A stretch of DNA of 64,000 nucleotides from Cohnella zeiphila (GTDB taxonomy: Bacteria > Bacillota > Bacilli > Paenibacillales > Paenibacillaceae): the NCBI RefSeq assembly GCF_014212055.1, contig NZ_JACJVO010000031.1, positions 62,001-126,000 of the forward strand, written 5' to 3'. Shown piece after piece: positions 8,537-16,141 of this stretch (positions within the stretch are counted from its first letter, which is position 1; the number at the start of each line of letters is the position of its first letter). Below the pieces are notes generated by a model. It had not been told where the DNA came from. It made no database searches and saw only the letters and a program-made list of their open reading frames with translations. Position numbers and translations under genes: made by a program.

Positions 8537-8917
8537 ATGGCGGAAAGAGCGGTGCTTGCCTACTTCAATACGCCGGATCAGGCGAAGCAGGCGGTGGAGG
8601 AGATGAAGTCGCTGCGGCTGATCGACTACGCGATCGATCGGTTCGACGGCTACAGCGGCACCGGCATGCAGCATCTCGATCAGCTGGGGAACACGATCGA
8701 CGGAAGCTTCCGGGGGCTCGGCTTTTTGACGCTCGGAGGGGACTTCGACAATCCCGACGCGGCCATTCTGGCCGCCGCCAGCGTCAGCGCCAGCGGCATG
8801 AGCTCGGGCGGCCCGGACAACCGGGTGACCGGCCGCGACATTCTGCTGACCGCGATCGTGGACGCGGAGGATTACGAAGAGGCGACGCGGATCGCGCAGG
8901 CCGCGGGCGCGCTGTAA
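8537..8917 (+). CDS. Small conserved protein, general-stress-protein-like fold
   Basis: A 126-residue soluble protein starting at ATG 8537, seven bases after GGGGAGGG. The N-terminus (RAVLAYFNTPDQAKQAVEEMKSL) resembles the glycine-zipper-free start of general stress proteins of the YflT/GsiB-neighbour type, in which a beta-alpha unit handles an alternating pattern; the end (TAIVDAEDYEEATRIAQAAGA) looks like a second beta-alpha unit, so a ferredoxin-like fold is possible. No catalytic motif is apparent. It is a single gene, divergent from the GH127 operon, and is followed by a strong terminator. Function unknown. Confidence 0.8.
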   Translation: MAERAVLAYFNTPDQAKQAVEEMKSLRLIDYAIDRFDGYSGTGMQHLDQLGNTIDGSFRGLGFLTLGGDFDNPDAAILAAASVSASGMSSGGPDNRVTGRDILLTAIVDAEDYEEATRIAQAAGAL

Positions 8918-8920
8918 ACG

Positions 8921-8968
8921 GAAGGGCCGGGAGGCCGCCCGGGAAGGGCGGCCGTTCCCGGCCTTTTG
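8921..8968 (+). terminator. Rho-independent terminator after the 126-residue gene
   Basis: AAGGGCCGGGA pairs with TTCCCGGCCTTTT, with a second GC-rich inner stem (GGCCGCCC/GGGCGGCC) and a short T tract. It starts a few bases after the stop codon at 8917. The 160 bases that follow (8970-9132) show no gene. Confidence 0.8.
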
Positions 8969-9132
8969 ATTTTGCGCGGCGCCAACGCTCGGCATGGCGC
9001 CTTTAAGGTTCGCGGTGCAGGATTTGGTCCGCCGTGAGAGGGCCGTGCTAGGCTGAGCGAGCCGGAGATCTCGGAAGGCATGCTCCGGCTTCGCCGCTTC
9101 CTGCTCGGCTCCCCGGGGAGCGAGTGAACGGG

Positions 9133-9621
9133 TTATTTCTTTGCGAGATACGTGTCCAACTCTTTGAAGGTACTGCCGAACCCTTCCCTCATGATGTCAT
9201 GCGAAGCTTCGAAGGTTTTGGCTTCTTCCTCGGTCGGAGATACGGGAGCCGTAATCAACGTAATCGTCGTTTGGCCCTCGTCCTCGGCGAACGTCATGGT
9301 ATTCAAGATTCTCATCGGCCAATTGGCGTCGAAGGGAGCCCGGACCACGTTGCCCGCTTCATCGGAAAAGTAACTCGTGTACACGATTTTCTCCGGCGGA
9401 TCGATCTCGCCGTATTCGAATTTAACCCACATGACGTCGCCGTCGTCCGGCTTCTGGCTGTAATGGAACACGCCGCCCGAACGGAAGTCCGCTTCGGATA
9501 CTTCAAACGCCCATCCTTTGGGCCCCCACCAATTCTGCAGATGTTCCGCTGTGGTGAATGCCTGAAACACCAGTTCGCGCGAAGCATGGAACGTATGCGT
9601 GATCTCGACTTGAAGCGCCAT
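9133..9621 (-). CDS. SRPBCC domain protein (AHSA1/START-like)
   Basis: A 162-residue protein of the AHSA1-type START-like superfamily. The typical N-terminal strand and helix (ITHTFHASRELVFQAFTTAEHLQNWWGP) are followed by the beta sheet (VFHYSQK, KIVYTSYF, TTITLITA) and a long C-terminal helix (FGSTFKELDTYLAKK). The ATG at 9621 is preceded by GGAGGGAT; the longer upstream frame has no ribosome site. Such proteins bind hydrophobic ligands or act as Hsp90 co-chaperone relatives. It lies downstream of a MerR gene on the same strand with about 120 bases between, so it may be its companion or independent. Confidence 0.87.
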   Translation of the reverse strand: MALQVEITHTFHASRELVFQAFTTAEHLQNWWGPKGWAFEVSEADFRSGGVFHYSQKPDDGDVMWVKFEYGEIDPPEKIVYTSYFSDEAGNVVRAPFDANWPMRILNTMTFAEDEGQTTITLITAPVSPTEEEAKTFEASHDIMREGFGSTFKELDTYLAKK

Positions 9622-9740
9622 TGCGATCCCTCCAACATGGATTGTTTTCAAGCTGAGTATATCACACGGGGAATATTCCCACAATGGAATATATAGAGAC
9701 AGGACGGACCTTCTCCACGATCCGCGGTAGCGGCAGCGGC

Positions 9741-10466
9741 TCATTCCGCGCCGTCCAGCTCTGCCACGGCTTTCTTGATATATGCGTAGAGCTCGCCGTC
9801 CATCCCCTGAAGGAATCCTTCCCGGGGATGGTCCCGATAATACTTTTCCGCCGCCTGAACCCACTTCCCGTCTTCGGAAGCGACTGAATGAATCTCCTCT
9901 TTCCAACGACGGGCCAGAGCGGCGACCTCCGGATCGTCCGTCGGCTTTCCCCGGTCGCGGCAATCTCGGAAGTCGCCCATGAGCCGCCCCCCTTCCGCCC
10001 GCTCCCCCGGACTCCGGGCAAGAAAACGGCTTCTCATATGCTTCATCTGCTCCGGCGGGAAGTACGGATTCCGCATCATGTTCATAAACCGAATTTCGTC
10101 CAGAAAAGACTCTGCGGTGACGGGATGCCCCGTCTGAAGATGGTCGTGCATCGTCCTTACCCGGTCCCGAAGCTCTTCCAAAGCGCGGATCTGTTCCTCG
10201 ATCTGGACCAGTTGCCCATGCAGCAGCTCCCCGGGGTCATACCCGGTATGACTCAGCATGACCTTGATCTCCTCCAGCGGAAAACCAAGCTCCTTCAGCA
10301 TGATGACCTGCTGAAGCTTCCGCAAATCCTGCTCCAGATATAGCCGATGCCCCGATTCCGTGGCCCTCGACGGAGACAGCAGCCCGATTCGGTCGTAGTG
10401 ATGCAGCGTCCGAACGGTAAGTCCCGTCCGTTTGGCCAGTTCCCCGATTTTCCATTCCCGATTCAT
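9741..10466 (-). CDS. MerR family regulator with TipAS-like domain
   Basis: A 241-residue regulator. Residues 1-70 are the MerR winged helix (WKIGELAKRTGLTVRTLHHYDRIGLL), followed by a coiled-coil dimerisation helix (HGQLVQIEEQIRALEELRDRVRTM), and a C-terminal all-helical domain of the TipAS type (about 125-241). Family knowledge: MerR proteins activate promoters with over-long spacers by untwisting; TipAS domains bind antibiotics or hydrophobic compounds. It is divergent from the Hsp33 gene, whose promoter has a 19-base spacer filled by a perfect dyad (10550-10566), so that gene is the likely target. Start ATG at 10466 directly precedes the HTH. Confidence 0.92.
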   Translation of the reverse strand: MNREWKIGELAKRTGLTVRTLHHYDRIGLLSPSRATESGHRLYLEQDLRKLQQVIMLKELGFPLEEIKVMLSHTGYDPGELLHGQLVQIEEQIRALEELRDRVRTMHDHLQTGHPVTAESFLDEIRFMNMMRNPYFPPEQMKHMRSRFLARSPGERAEGGRLMGDFRDCRDRGKPTDDPEVAALARRWKEEIHSVASEDGKWVQAAEKYYRDHPREGFLQGMDGELYAYIKKAVAELDGAE

Positions 10467-10544
10467 CGCGACTCTCCTTGCTGTCCGTCCATTTTCCCGC
10501 CTGCCGTCATTATACCTTATTTCGAAAATCGGAAACGAAGGGCC

Positions 10545-10575
10545 TTGAACCTGACGCTGCGTCAGGATTTATGCT
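10545..10575 (+). promoter_or_regulatory. MerR-type promoter and operator driving the Hsp33 gene
   Basis: A -35 box TTGAAC (10545-10550) and a -10 box TATGCT (10570-10575) are separated by 19 bases, the spacing that MerR activators correct. The spacer holds the perfect dyad CCTGACGC-T-GCGTCAGG (10550-10566). On the other strand TATAAT (RC of 10509-10514 region) could serve the merR-type gene. Confidence 0.75.
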
Positions 10576-10613
10576 GGATGAACAGCACCTGGTCAACCGA
10601 GGAGAGGATTCAA

Positions 10614-11501
10614 ATGCAAAGCGCCAACCGCCTGATCAAGACGTTAGCCTATGACCAACAGGTACGAATGATTTTTGCCGAGAACACGGAATTGGTCCGG
10701 AACGTGTGCCGCAACCCCAAGATCGCATCCATGCTGCTGAAAACAGCGCTCGGCACGACGGTATCGGCCGCCAGCCTGCTGGCCGGCACGCTGAAGGACG
10801 GGCAGCGCATCAACTTAAAGATCAAGACCGGCCGCCCCGGCTGCCAAATATTCGCCGACGTCGATGCCTTCGGGAACGTCTCCGGTTATATAAGCGATGG
10901 ACTGTTCGAGACGCCGCCCCATTCGCCGGAAGGGCTGTCCCTCCCGGACCTGATCGGCGACAAAGGATGCGTTCAGATCGTCAAAGACATCGGGATGTAC
11001 CGCACCTTTACCGGAATCACCGACATGCCTTATCGGAACATCGTCGACGATCTCTCCCATTACTTCCGCCAAAGCGAACAAACGCCCGCCTGCTTCGCGA
11101 TTCATCTCGAGTTCGACGAGCAGGGGGAAGTATCGGCCAGCCGCGGGGTTTGGGCCCAACTGCTGCCGGGAGGGCGAGAGGAGCTGATCGGCCGGGTTCG
11201 GGAGCTGCTGGACCGCCGCCGCATGCAAGATCTGCCGCTCGCCGGCCCGGAGCGATTCCGCGAGTGGGCCATCGAGCTGTTCGGCGGCATCGAAGTCCTG
11301 GGGGAACAACCGATACGGGCATATTGCGGCTGCTCCAGGGAGATGTTCTACCCGATGCTGTACGGCCTGGGAACGGAGCAGCTGAGGCAAATCCGCGAGG
11401 AGAACGCCCCCGTCGAGATCGCCTGCCATACTTGCGGCAGCGAATACTCGTTCTCGGCCGAGGAGATTCGTGCCCTTTTGGCACCAAGGGAGAGAGACTA
11501 G
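10614..11501 (+). CDS. hslO: Hsp33 family redox-regulated chaperone
   Basis: A 295-residue Hsp33-like protein starting at ATG 10614 after GGAGAGG. The N-terminal substrate-binding fold is recognisable (LLKTALGTTVSAASLLAGTLKDGQRINLKI) and the C-terminal zinc switch is complete: CGC at about residues 237-239 and CHTC at about 270-273, 30 residues between the pairs, as in redox-active Hsp33. Family knowledge: zinc is released and a disulfide formed on oxidative unfolding stress, turning on a holdase. The divergent MerR-TipAS regulator and its promoter suggest inducible expression, unlike the usual hslO. It may be a paralogue of a housekeeping copy elsewhere. Confidence 0.92.
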   Translation: MQSANRLIKTLAYDQQVRMIFAENTELVRNVCRNPKIASMLLKTALGTTVSAASLLAGTLKDGQRINLKIKTGRPGCQIFADVDAFGNVSGYISDGLFETPPHSPEGLSLPDLIGDKGCVQIVKDIGMYRTFTGITDMPYRNIVDDLSHYFRQSEQTPACFAIHLEFDEQGEVSASRGVWAQLLPGGREELIGRVRELLDRRRMQDLPLAGPERFREWAIELFGGIEVLGEQPIRAYCGCSREMFYPMLYGLGTEQLRQIREENAPVEIACHTCGSEYSFSAEEIRALLAPRERD

Positions 11502-11517
11502 CGCAGCGAAAAAAATA

Positions 11518-11547
11518 CTGGACTGTTCGTTCCGAAAATGCGATAAT
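11518..11547 (+). promoter_or_regulatory. Promoter with TetR operator upstream of tetR-type gene
   Basis: TGGACT (11519-11524), 17-base spacer and GATAAT (11542-11547) with an upstream TG form a likely promoter. It overlaps the element at 11518-11534, whose complement CGGAACGAACAGTCCAG matches 15 of 17 bases of 13599-13615 in front of the MFS pump gene. Confidence 0.68.
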
Positions 11548-11575
11548 CCTTTCAACGGGAAAGGAGAGAACCGTC

Positions 11576-12151
11576 GTGGGACGTTCGAAAGAGTTCGACC
11601 GGGAGCACGTGCTTCATCAGGCGATGCTGGTATTCTGGAAAAAAGGCTACGAAGCGGCCAGCATTCCGGATCTGCTAAACGCGATGGGATTGAGCCGATC
11701 CAGCCTGTACGAGACGTTCACGGACAAGGAGACGCTCTATGCCGAGGCCTTGAGACATTATAAAAAAGTCGGCCAAAGCAAACGAGAGCTCCTTGCCGGC
11801 GCCACATCCGCGAAGGAGGGAATTCGGCAGTATTTCGAGCGGCATATCGCCTTCGCGTTCGACGATAACTTGCCTCAGGGCTGCCTGGTCACCAACGCCG
11901 CCGTCGGATTGAGTTCGCCGGACGAGCCGTTTCGGAGAGCGGTTCGGGACAGCTTCGAGGAATTGGAGCGGCTTTTTTGCGAGCTTCTGCGCAAAGGACA
12001 GCAGACGGGGGAGATCGACCCGAACCAAGATATCAAGACCTTGTCTTTCCTACTGCTCAATCTCAACCATAGCATCAACGTCGTGTCCAAGGTCGAAACC
12101 GACAAACAAAGATTTCACGACATGGTGAATAAGGTCATCGAGATGCTGTGA
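11576..12151 (+). CDS. TetR/AcrR family transcriptional regulator
   Basis: A 191-residue repressor with N-terminal HTH (SIPDLLNAMGLSRSSLYETFTDKETLYAEAL) and a helical ligand domain. The GTG at 11576 is the likely start because AAGGAGAG lies about nine bases upstream; the frame is open far upstream, but there it is a shadow of the Hsp33 gene. The operator in its promoter recurs before the MFS gene at 13630, so the two once were neighbours. The stop codon TGA (12149-12151) sits at the exact edge of the TnpB insertion and may be supplied by the element. Ligand unknown; efflux regulation is likely. Confidence 0.9.
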   Translation: MGRSKEFDREHVLHQAMLVFWKKGYEAASIPDLLNAMGLSRSSLYETFTDKETLYAEALRHYKKVGQSKRELLAGATSAKEGIRQYFERHIAFAFDDNLPQGCLVTNAAVGLSSPDEPFRRAVRDSFEELERLFCELLRKGQQTGEIDPNQDIKTLSFLLLNLNHSINVVSKVETDKQRFHDMVNKVIEML

Positions 12152-12420
12152 ATGCTCCCACCGCCTGGAGAGGCGGGGGCTTCTTGTTTCGACGATCGCT
12201 GCCTCTCCGAAAGAAAGGTCTTACATGATCTCCACAAGCGTTCGATGCGGTACGCAGCCCGTTCGGGGCAAACCCTCCCTACGGTATTCGATCCATTACG
12301 CTGCGATTTCCAAAGCCCGCTGCAAGATGACCTTGGCCGAAACGATGTCCCGGTCCTGCACCAGTCCGCATCTTTTGCATTCATGAAGCCTTGTGGCTAA
12401 CGTTTTCGGAACATTCGCGC
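12152..12420 (-). ncRNA. Possible omega RNA / right-end guide RNA of the TnpB element
   Basis: In TnpB elements a guide RNA overlaps the 3' end of tnpB and the right end, with the guide copied from the flanking DNA. Here the about 145 bases between the tnpB stop (12296) and the end hairpin (12157-12179) are non-coding and structured. If the RNA is made, its guide would come from the last bases of the TetR gene. Placement is inference from family biology; the 5' limit is arbitrary. Confidence 0.4.
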
Positions 12421-13384
12421 CGCATACGCAGGTCTGCGATGTGCCGTGGGCAGGCACTTGTACGAATCGCTTTCCCTGTCTTTCGGCCTTATAAGACAGA
12501 TACGTGATGAACTTTCTCCATCCGGCATCCGAGATGCTTTTGGAAAGGCGGCGATTGCGGATCATGTTCTTCACTTTCAACTGCTCCACGGCGATCAGGT
12601 CATGGCTTCTGACGATGCGATGGGATTGTTTGTGCAAGAAATCTTTGCGCTGCCGCGCGACTTTTTGGTGGATTCTCGCAACCTTCCGTTTCGCCTTCTG
12701 CCGGTTACGGGAACCGCGTTGTTTGCGGGAAAGCCGCCGCTGGGCGCGTCTGAGCCGCTTTTCCGCTTTTCGCAGATGCCGCGGGCTGTTCACCTTCGTC
12801 TCATCGGACAGCGCCGGAAACGTGCGCAGCCCTACGTCGATGCCTACTGCCGTTTCCATCGTTTGACTTGCTTCGGCTGTCTCCACTTTCACGCCGATGC
12901 CCGCCATCCACCCGTCCGCATACCGTTTCACATTGATTTGGGTCACGTTCGCCCGATCGAATGGACGGTGTGCACGCATGCGGACCAAGCCGATTTTGGG
13001 CAGATAAACGTATCCGCCCTTGGCGAATGTCTTGGTTACTGCGCCCGGCTGGGGGTATGTAAAGGAGAGATATCGATCAGCTGACTTGTAATGGGGAAAA
13101 CCTGCCTCCCCTCGGAAGAACCGCTGATAGGCATGATCCAGACGCCGCAGGCAATCCTGCAGCACTTGCGAATGGACTTCCTTGTATGCGGGGAATTCCT
13201 TCTTGAAGGCGGGCAATTCATTCTGCTGCATGGTATTGGTGACGGTCTTGCCCTCTTGGTTATTGGCGGTATCCCGTTGCTCCTTGGCCCTGTTGTAAAG
13301 CTTCCGGCACAAATCCAACGTTCGATTCATTTGTTGTTCCTGTTCGGGAGTCGGATACAGTCGAAACTGAAACGTGATTTGCAC
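12296..13384 (-). CDS. tnpB: TnpB, RNA-guided nuclease of IS200/IS605 element
   Basis: A 362-residue OrfB/TnpB protein starting with GTG at 13384. The RuvC-like triad is intact: Asp in VGIDVGLR (about residue 183), Glu in IAVEQLKVKNM (about 266) and Asp in VQDRDIVSAK (about 344). The zinc finger before the last motif is CVCG...CKRC. A basic helical stretch (about 205-245) precedes the second motif. Family knowledge: TnpB is a DNA nuclease guided by an RNA from the element's right end and is the ancestor of Cas12. No frameshift or stop is seen, so it looks functional. Confidence 0.93.
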   Translation of the reverse strand: MQITFQFRLYPTPEQEQQMNRTLDLCRKLYNRAKEQRDTANNQEGKTVTNTMQQNELPAFKKEFPAYKEVHSQVLQDCLRRLDHAYQRFFRGEAGFPHYKSADRYLSFTYPQPGAVTKTFAKGGYVYLPKIGLVRMRAHRPFDRANVTQINVKRYADGWMAGIGVKVETAEASQTMETAVGIDVGLRTFPALSDETKVNSPRHLRKAEKRLRRAQRRLSRKQRGSRNRQKAKRKVARIHQKVARQRKDFLHKQSHRIVRSHDLIAVEQLKVKNMIRNRRLSKSISDAGWRKFITYLSYKAERQGKRFVQVPAHGTSQTCVCGANVPKTLATRLHECKRCGLVQDRDIVSAKVILQRALEIAA

Positions 13385-13511
13385 AAAAGGTTACCGCCTA
13401 TACGGGAATGTATGTTCCCATCATACCACACAAACATTCGCCATTCATCCTCTTTTGTAAGAAAAACAGAAGGATTCTGACGCCCAAGGGCACAAGCAAT
13501 AACAAGTATAT

Positions 13512-13570
13512 TTAGGCTTCGCCTAACCGAGATTCATCCCCCACCTGCAGGGGAAGGGGACTTCTCTCGG
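13512..13570. repeat. Two adjacent stem-loops at the left flank of the TnpB element
   Basis: TTAGGC-TTC-GCCTAA (13512-13526) is followed directly by a larger stem with outer arms CCGAGA (13527-13532) and TCTCGG (13565-13570) around a C/G-rich core. Read on the minus strand the second one resembles the element's own right-end hairpin (GAAGTCCCC...TGGGGGATGAA versus GAAGCCCCC...GGTGGGAGCATT). Confidence 0.65.
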
Positions 13571-13598
13571 AAAGCTGTTAAATTTTTTTTGCAATTAT

Positions 13599-13615
13599 CG
13601 GAACGAACGTTCCAG
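13599..13615 (+). promoter_or_regulatory. TetR operator copy before the MFS pump gene
   Basis: CGGAACGAACGTTCCAG contains the dyad GGAACG-AA-CGTTCC and differs by two bases from the complement of the site in front of the tetR-type gene (11518-11534). It ends 14 bases before the pump ATG. Confidence 0.7.
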
Positions 13616-13629
13616 AAAAGAGGTTTGCC

Positions 13630-14841
13630 ATGAATACCGGAGAACTCCATGCAGACGAACGCCAAACCATCGACACCCCCTTCCCGGCGCGAATCATCTT
13701 CCTTCTCGCCGCCGCGTGCGGCTTGATTGCGGCGAATCTCTATTATGCGCAGCCGTTGGTAGGAACGATCAGTTCGGGATTCGGCCTCTCTTCCGGGGCG
13801 GCGGGCCTCATCGTCACGCTGGCCCAGATCGGCTATGGGATCGGATTATTGTTCATTGTACCCTTGGGGGATATCCTGGAGAACCGAAAGCTTGCGGTCG
13901 CGTTATTGCTCTTTAACGCCGTCGTGTTGACAGCCGCGGCCTTTGTCCAAAGCGCCGCTTGGTTTCTCGCCGTCTCCCTGCTGATCGGGCTCGGCTCGGT
14001 CGCGGCTCAAGTGCTGGTTCCGTTCGCGGCTCATCTGTCGCCGGACGCGACGCGCGGCCGCAACGTGGGCAGCGTCATGAGCGGATTGCTGCTCGGCATC
14101 ATGCTCGCCCGCCCCGTATCAAGCTTGATCGCGGAATATATGGGCTGGCGGGCCGTGTATGGGCTCTCCGCGGCTGCGATTCTGCTGCTGGCTCTCGTGC
14201 TGGCGGCGGCGCTTCCGGCCAGACGCCCTTCGGCCGCGGCGCGATATTCCGCTCTGCTGGGCTCGATGTGGCATTTGCTCCGAACGACGCCCATCCTGCA
14301 GCGCAGGGCCTTCTATCACGCCTGCGTGTTCGGAACGTTCAGCCTGTTCTGGACGACGGTCCCTCTGCTGCTTACCGGCCCGACCTTTCACTTCTCCCAA
14401 TCGGCCGTCGCCCTATTCGCCTTGGTCGGGGTCTCCGGCGCGGCAGCGGCTCCCTTGGCCGGACGGCTTGCGGACCGCGGCTGGATTCGCCCGGCCACCG
14501 GGCTCGCGCTGGCCTTGGTCATCGTATCCGTCGGCCTGCCTTTTGCCTTCCCGGGAAGCTCGACCCTCGCCCTGATCGCTCTGGTTGTAGCGGCCATTCT
14601 CCTGGATATGGGCGTTTCGGCGAATATGGTCCTGGGGCAGCGCGCGATTTTCTCATTGGGCGCGGAGTTCCGAAGCCGGCTTAACGGCCTGTATATGGCA
14701 ATTTTCTTCGGCGGCGGCGCGTTGGGCTCGGCACTCGGAGGATGGGCCTATGCCGCCGGCGGATGGGAAGCGGCTTTGGCGATCGGAGCCGCATTGCCGG
14801 TTATCGCGATGATCTACTATGCGACCGAAAGAAAAGACTAA
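13630..14841 (+). CDS. MFS transporter (drug/metabolite efflux, DHA1-like)
   Basis: A 403-residue major facilitator with twelve predicted spans. The segment LYYAQPLVGTISSGFGL near residue 40 and the DHA-type motif A (GDILENRKL) after span 2 are visible; a basic loop divides the two halves near residue 195. The ATG at 13630 has AAGAGG upstream. Its operator matches that of the TetR-type gene 1.5 kb away, so it is the likely target pump. Its original promoter region upstream of the operator is now the flank of the TnpB element, which may have altered its expression. The stop overlaps the convergent kinase gene by four bases. Confidence 0.9.
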   Translation: MNTGELHADERQTIDTPFPARIIFLLAAACGLIAANLYYAQPLVGTISSGFGLSSGAAGLIVTLAQIGYGIGLLFIVPLGDILENRKLAVALLLFNAVVLTAAAFVQSAAWFLAVSLLIGLGSVAAQVLVPFAAHLSPDATRGRNVGSVMSGLLLGIMLARPVSSLIAEYMGWRAVYGLSAAAILLLALVLAAALPARRPSAAARYSALLGSMWHLLRTTPILQRRAFYHACVFGTFSLFWTTVPLLLTGPTFHFSQSAVALFALVGVSGAAAAPLAGRLADRGWIRPATGLALALVIVSVGLPFAFPGSSTLALIALVVAAILLDMGVSANMVLGQRAIFSLGAEFRSRLNGLYMAIFFGGGALGSALGGWAYAAGGWEAALAIGAALPVIAMIYYATERKD

Positions 14842-15518
14842 GAGCGGAATTCTCGTGCAAGATACGCTGCAAAGTGCGCCTCAACCCGTTCGGCTACTTC
14901 GTCCGCGGATTTCGAGCCGTCAACTTCGATATAAGGCAGCTTGCGCGAGATAACCTCTTGGCGAATATAGTCCCGCAAGAGCGCTTCGCGACCGAAAAAG
15001 TTGCTTCGGAACCGCTCCGGGTCGCCGGACCCGAACCTCCCTTGCGGCTTATCCCGCTTGGCGGCGGATTGCAGGGCGAATTCCTCGGTCGGCAGCAGCC
15101 AGATCGCCTGACGAACGTCCGCGAGCAGCGGTTGAACCAGCTTCGGAAAAAGCCTGGGGCCCTCCGCCAGAATGGGGGGCCGGGCGGGCATCGCCCGGAG
15201 ATCCTCGCAGATCATCGGGAACCGCTCGTCGTTGGTCGCGAGAATATCGCGAAATAAAGCCTCGGGCGACGGATGCACCCACTTCTCTTCGACCGACTTG
15301 CCCAATCCGCTGTACATGGCCGGGTGCAGCGAAGGATCGGCTCGGGCGATGAAGTGGTTGTGTTCATGAAGATCGCAAGGGTAGATCTGCCAGCGATTGC
15401 GCTCCGCGAGCATGCGGGCGACGGTGGATTTGCCCGAATCCGACGCGCCGCCGAGCCACAGAACGTGGGATAGCGCAGACTTCGGCTCACTCATCGTTTG
15501 GCGCTCGATCGGCATCAT
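14838..15518 (-). CDS. P-loop kinase-like nucleotide-binding protein
   Basis: A 226-residue ATPase with Walker A loop GGASDSGKST near residue 25, resembling shikimate/adenylate-type small-molecule kinases (AAA_33/zeta-like). A likely Walker B region is QAIWLLPTEEF, and basic residues in the REALLRDYIRQEV region could form the lid. The start is uncertain: ATG at 15518 or at 15494 (MSEPKSALS); both overlap the end of the upstream SRPBCC gene, so the two are translationally coupled. Substrate unknown; it is not a close match to a named kinase. Convergent with the MFS gene. Confidence 0.8.
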   Translation of the reverse strand: MMPIERQTMSEPKSALSHVLWLGGASDSGKSTVARMLAERNRWQIYPCDLHEHNHFIARADPSLHPAMYSGLGKSVEEKWVHPSPEALFRDILATNDERFPMICEDLRAMPARPPILAEGPRLFPKLVQPLLADVRQAIWLLPTEEFALQSAAKRDKPQGRFGSGDPERFRSNFFGREALLRDYIRQEVISRKLPYIEVDGSKSADEVAERVEAHFAAYLAREFRS

Positions 15519-15921
15519 TCGTCATTCGGTCGATCGCCTCTTCCCAGCGCAGCTTCATCCGCGCCCGCGTCAGCGGACCGTCCAGATGCTCCTGGTGAAA
15601 CGCGACCGTCGTCTTCCCGGAGTCGACGGCGAGCAGCCGGATCTGCACCGTCGAAGCTCTCTCCCATCCTCGCGGCTGCCAGGTCAGCCGAAGCTGCTCG
15701 AGCGGCTTGACCACTCTCACTTCGCCCACGGAGCCGTCTCCGGTCCGATAGGCCCTCCCCGGCTCCAATTCGAGCTTGGCCAAGTCGCCCAGCCAGGCCT
15801 TCAGCCCCTCGGGGGAGAGCAGATAACTCCAGATCCGGTCTCTCGCAACGGGAAGCGTGCGGCGAACCCCGATCTGGTAGCCAGTCGTCCGGGTCAATCC
15901 GACGGTTTTATCGTTATTCAT
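15487..15921 (-). CDS. SRPBCC domain protein (polyketide-cyclase/AHSA1-like)
   Basis: A 144-residue START-like protein. The N-terminal strand IGVRRTLPVARDRIWSYLL and helix SPEGLKAWLGDL are followed by beta strands and a C-terminal helix (ARMKLRWEEAIDRM). The ATG at 15921 is preceded by GGAGGAGC; an upstream in-frame ATG lacks a ribosome site. It overlaps the small kinase gene by 8 or 32 bases, so they form a two-gene operon. Likely a ligand-binding or stress-related protein; no enzyme activity can be assigned. The 220 bases upstream (15922-16141) hold no gene and contain the divergent promoters. Confidence 0.86.
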   Translation of the reverse strand: MNNDKTVGLTRTTGYQIGVRRTLPVARDRIWSYLLSPEGLKAWLGDLAKLELEPGRAYRTGDGSVGEVRVVKPLEQLRLTWQPRGWERASTVQIRLLAVDSGKTTVAFHQEHLDGPLTRARMKLRWEEAIDRMTNDADRAPNDE

Positions 15922-16141
15922 TAGTTCGCTCCTCCCAAAAACGGCAAACAAATGTTCGGCTCGATTGTATCGCGGTTTCCATTTTCCTGTCAAGAATATC
16001 GATCCGTGCGGAATGCGGCCTTCCCCTGATCTCCGGTAGCGCCTGTTACTGACGATACCTGTATAACCGTTAACTGGCTCCCCTCTCTCGGAAGCGGCAT
16101 ACTAAGTGCATCCAATCATCTGAGAAAAAGGGGAGATCCTC

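Larger units (their letters stand above)
12152..13580 (-). mobile_element. IS200/IS605-family element carrying only tnpB
   Basis: A single TnpB gene is flanked by non-coding ends: a right end with a stem-loop at 12157-12179 (CCCACCGCCT/AGGCGGGGG) immediately after the tetR stop, and a structured left flank up to about 13580. No TnpA tyrosine transposase is present, so it needs one in trans. No target duplication is expected for this family. It separates the TetR regulator from the pump gene that shares its operator. Exact ends are approximate by eye. Confidence 0.75.

Noticed and set aside
14838..15518. Shikimate kinase identity for the P-loop protein
   Set aside because: Only the Walker A loop matches; the shikimate-binding Asp/Arg set is not evident and the length is greater.
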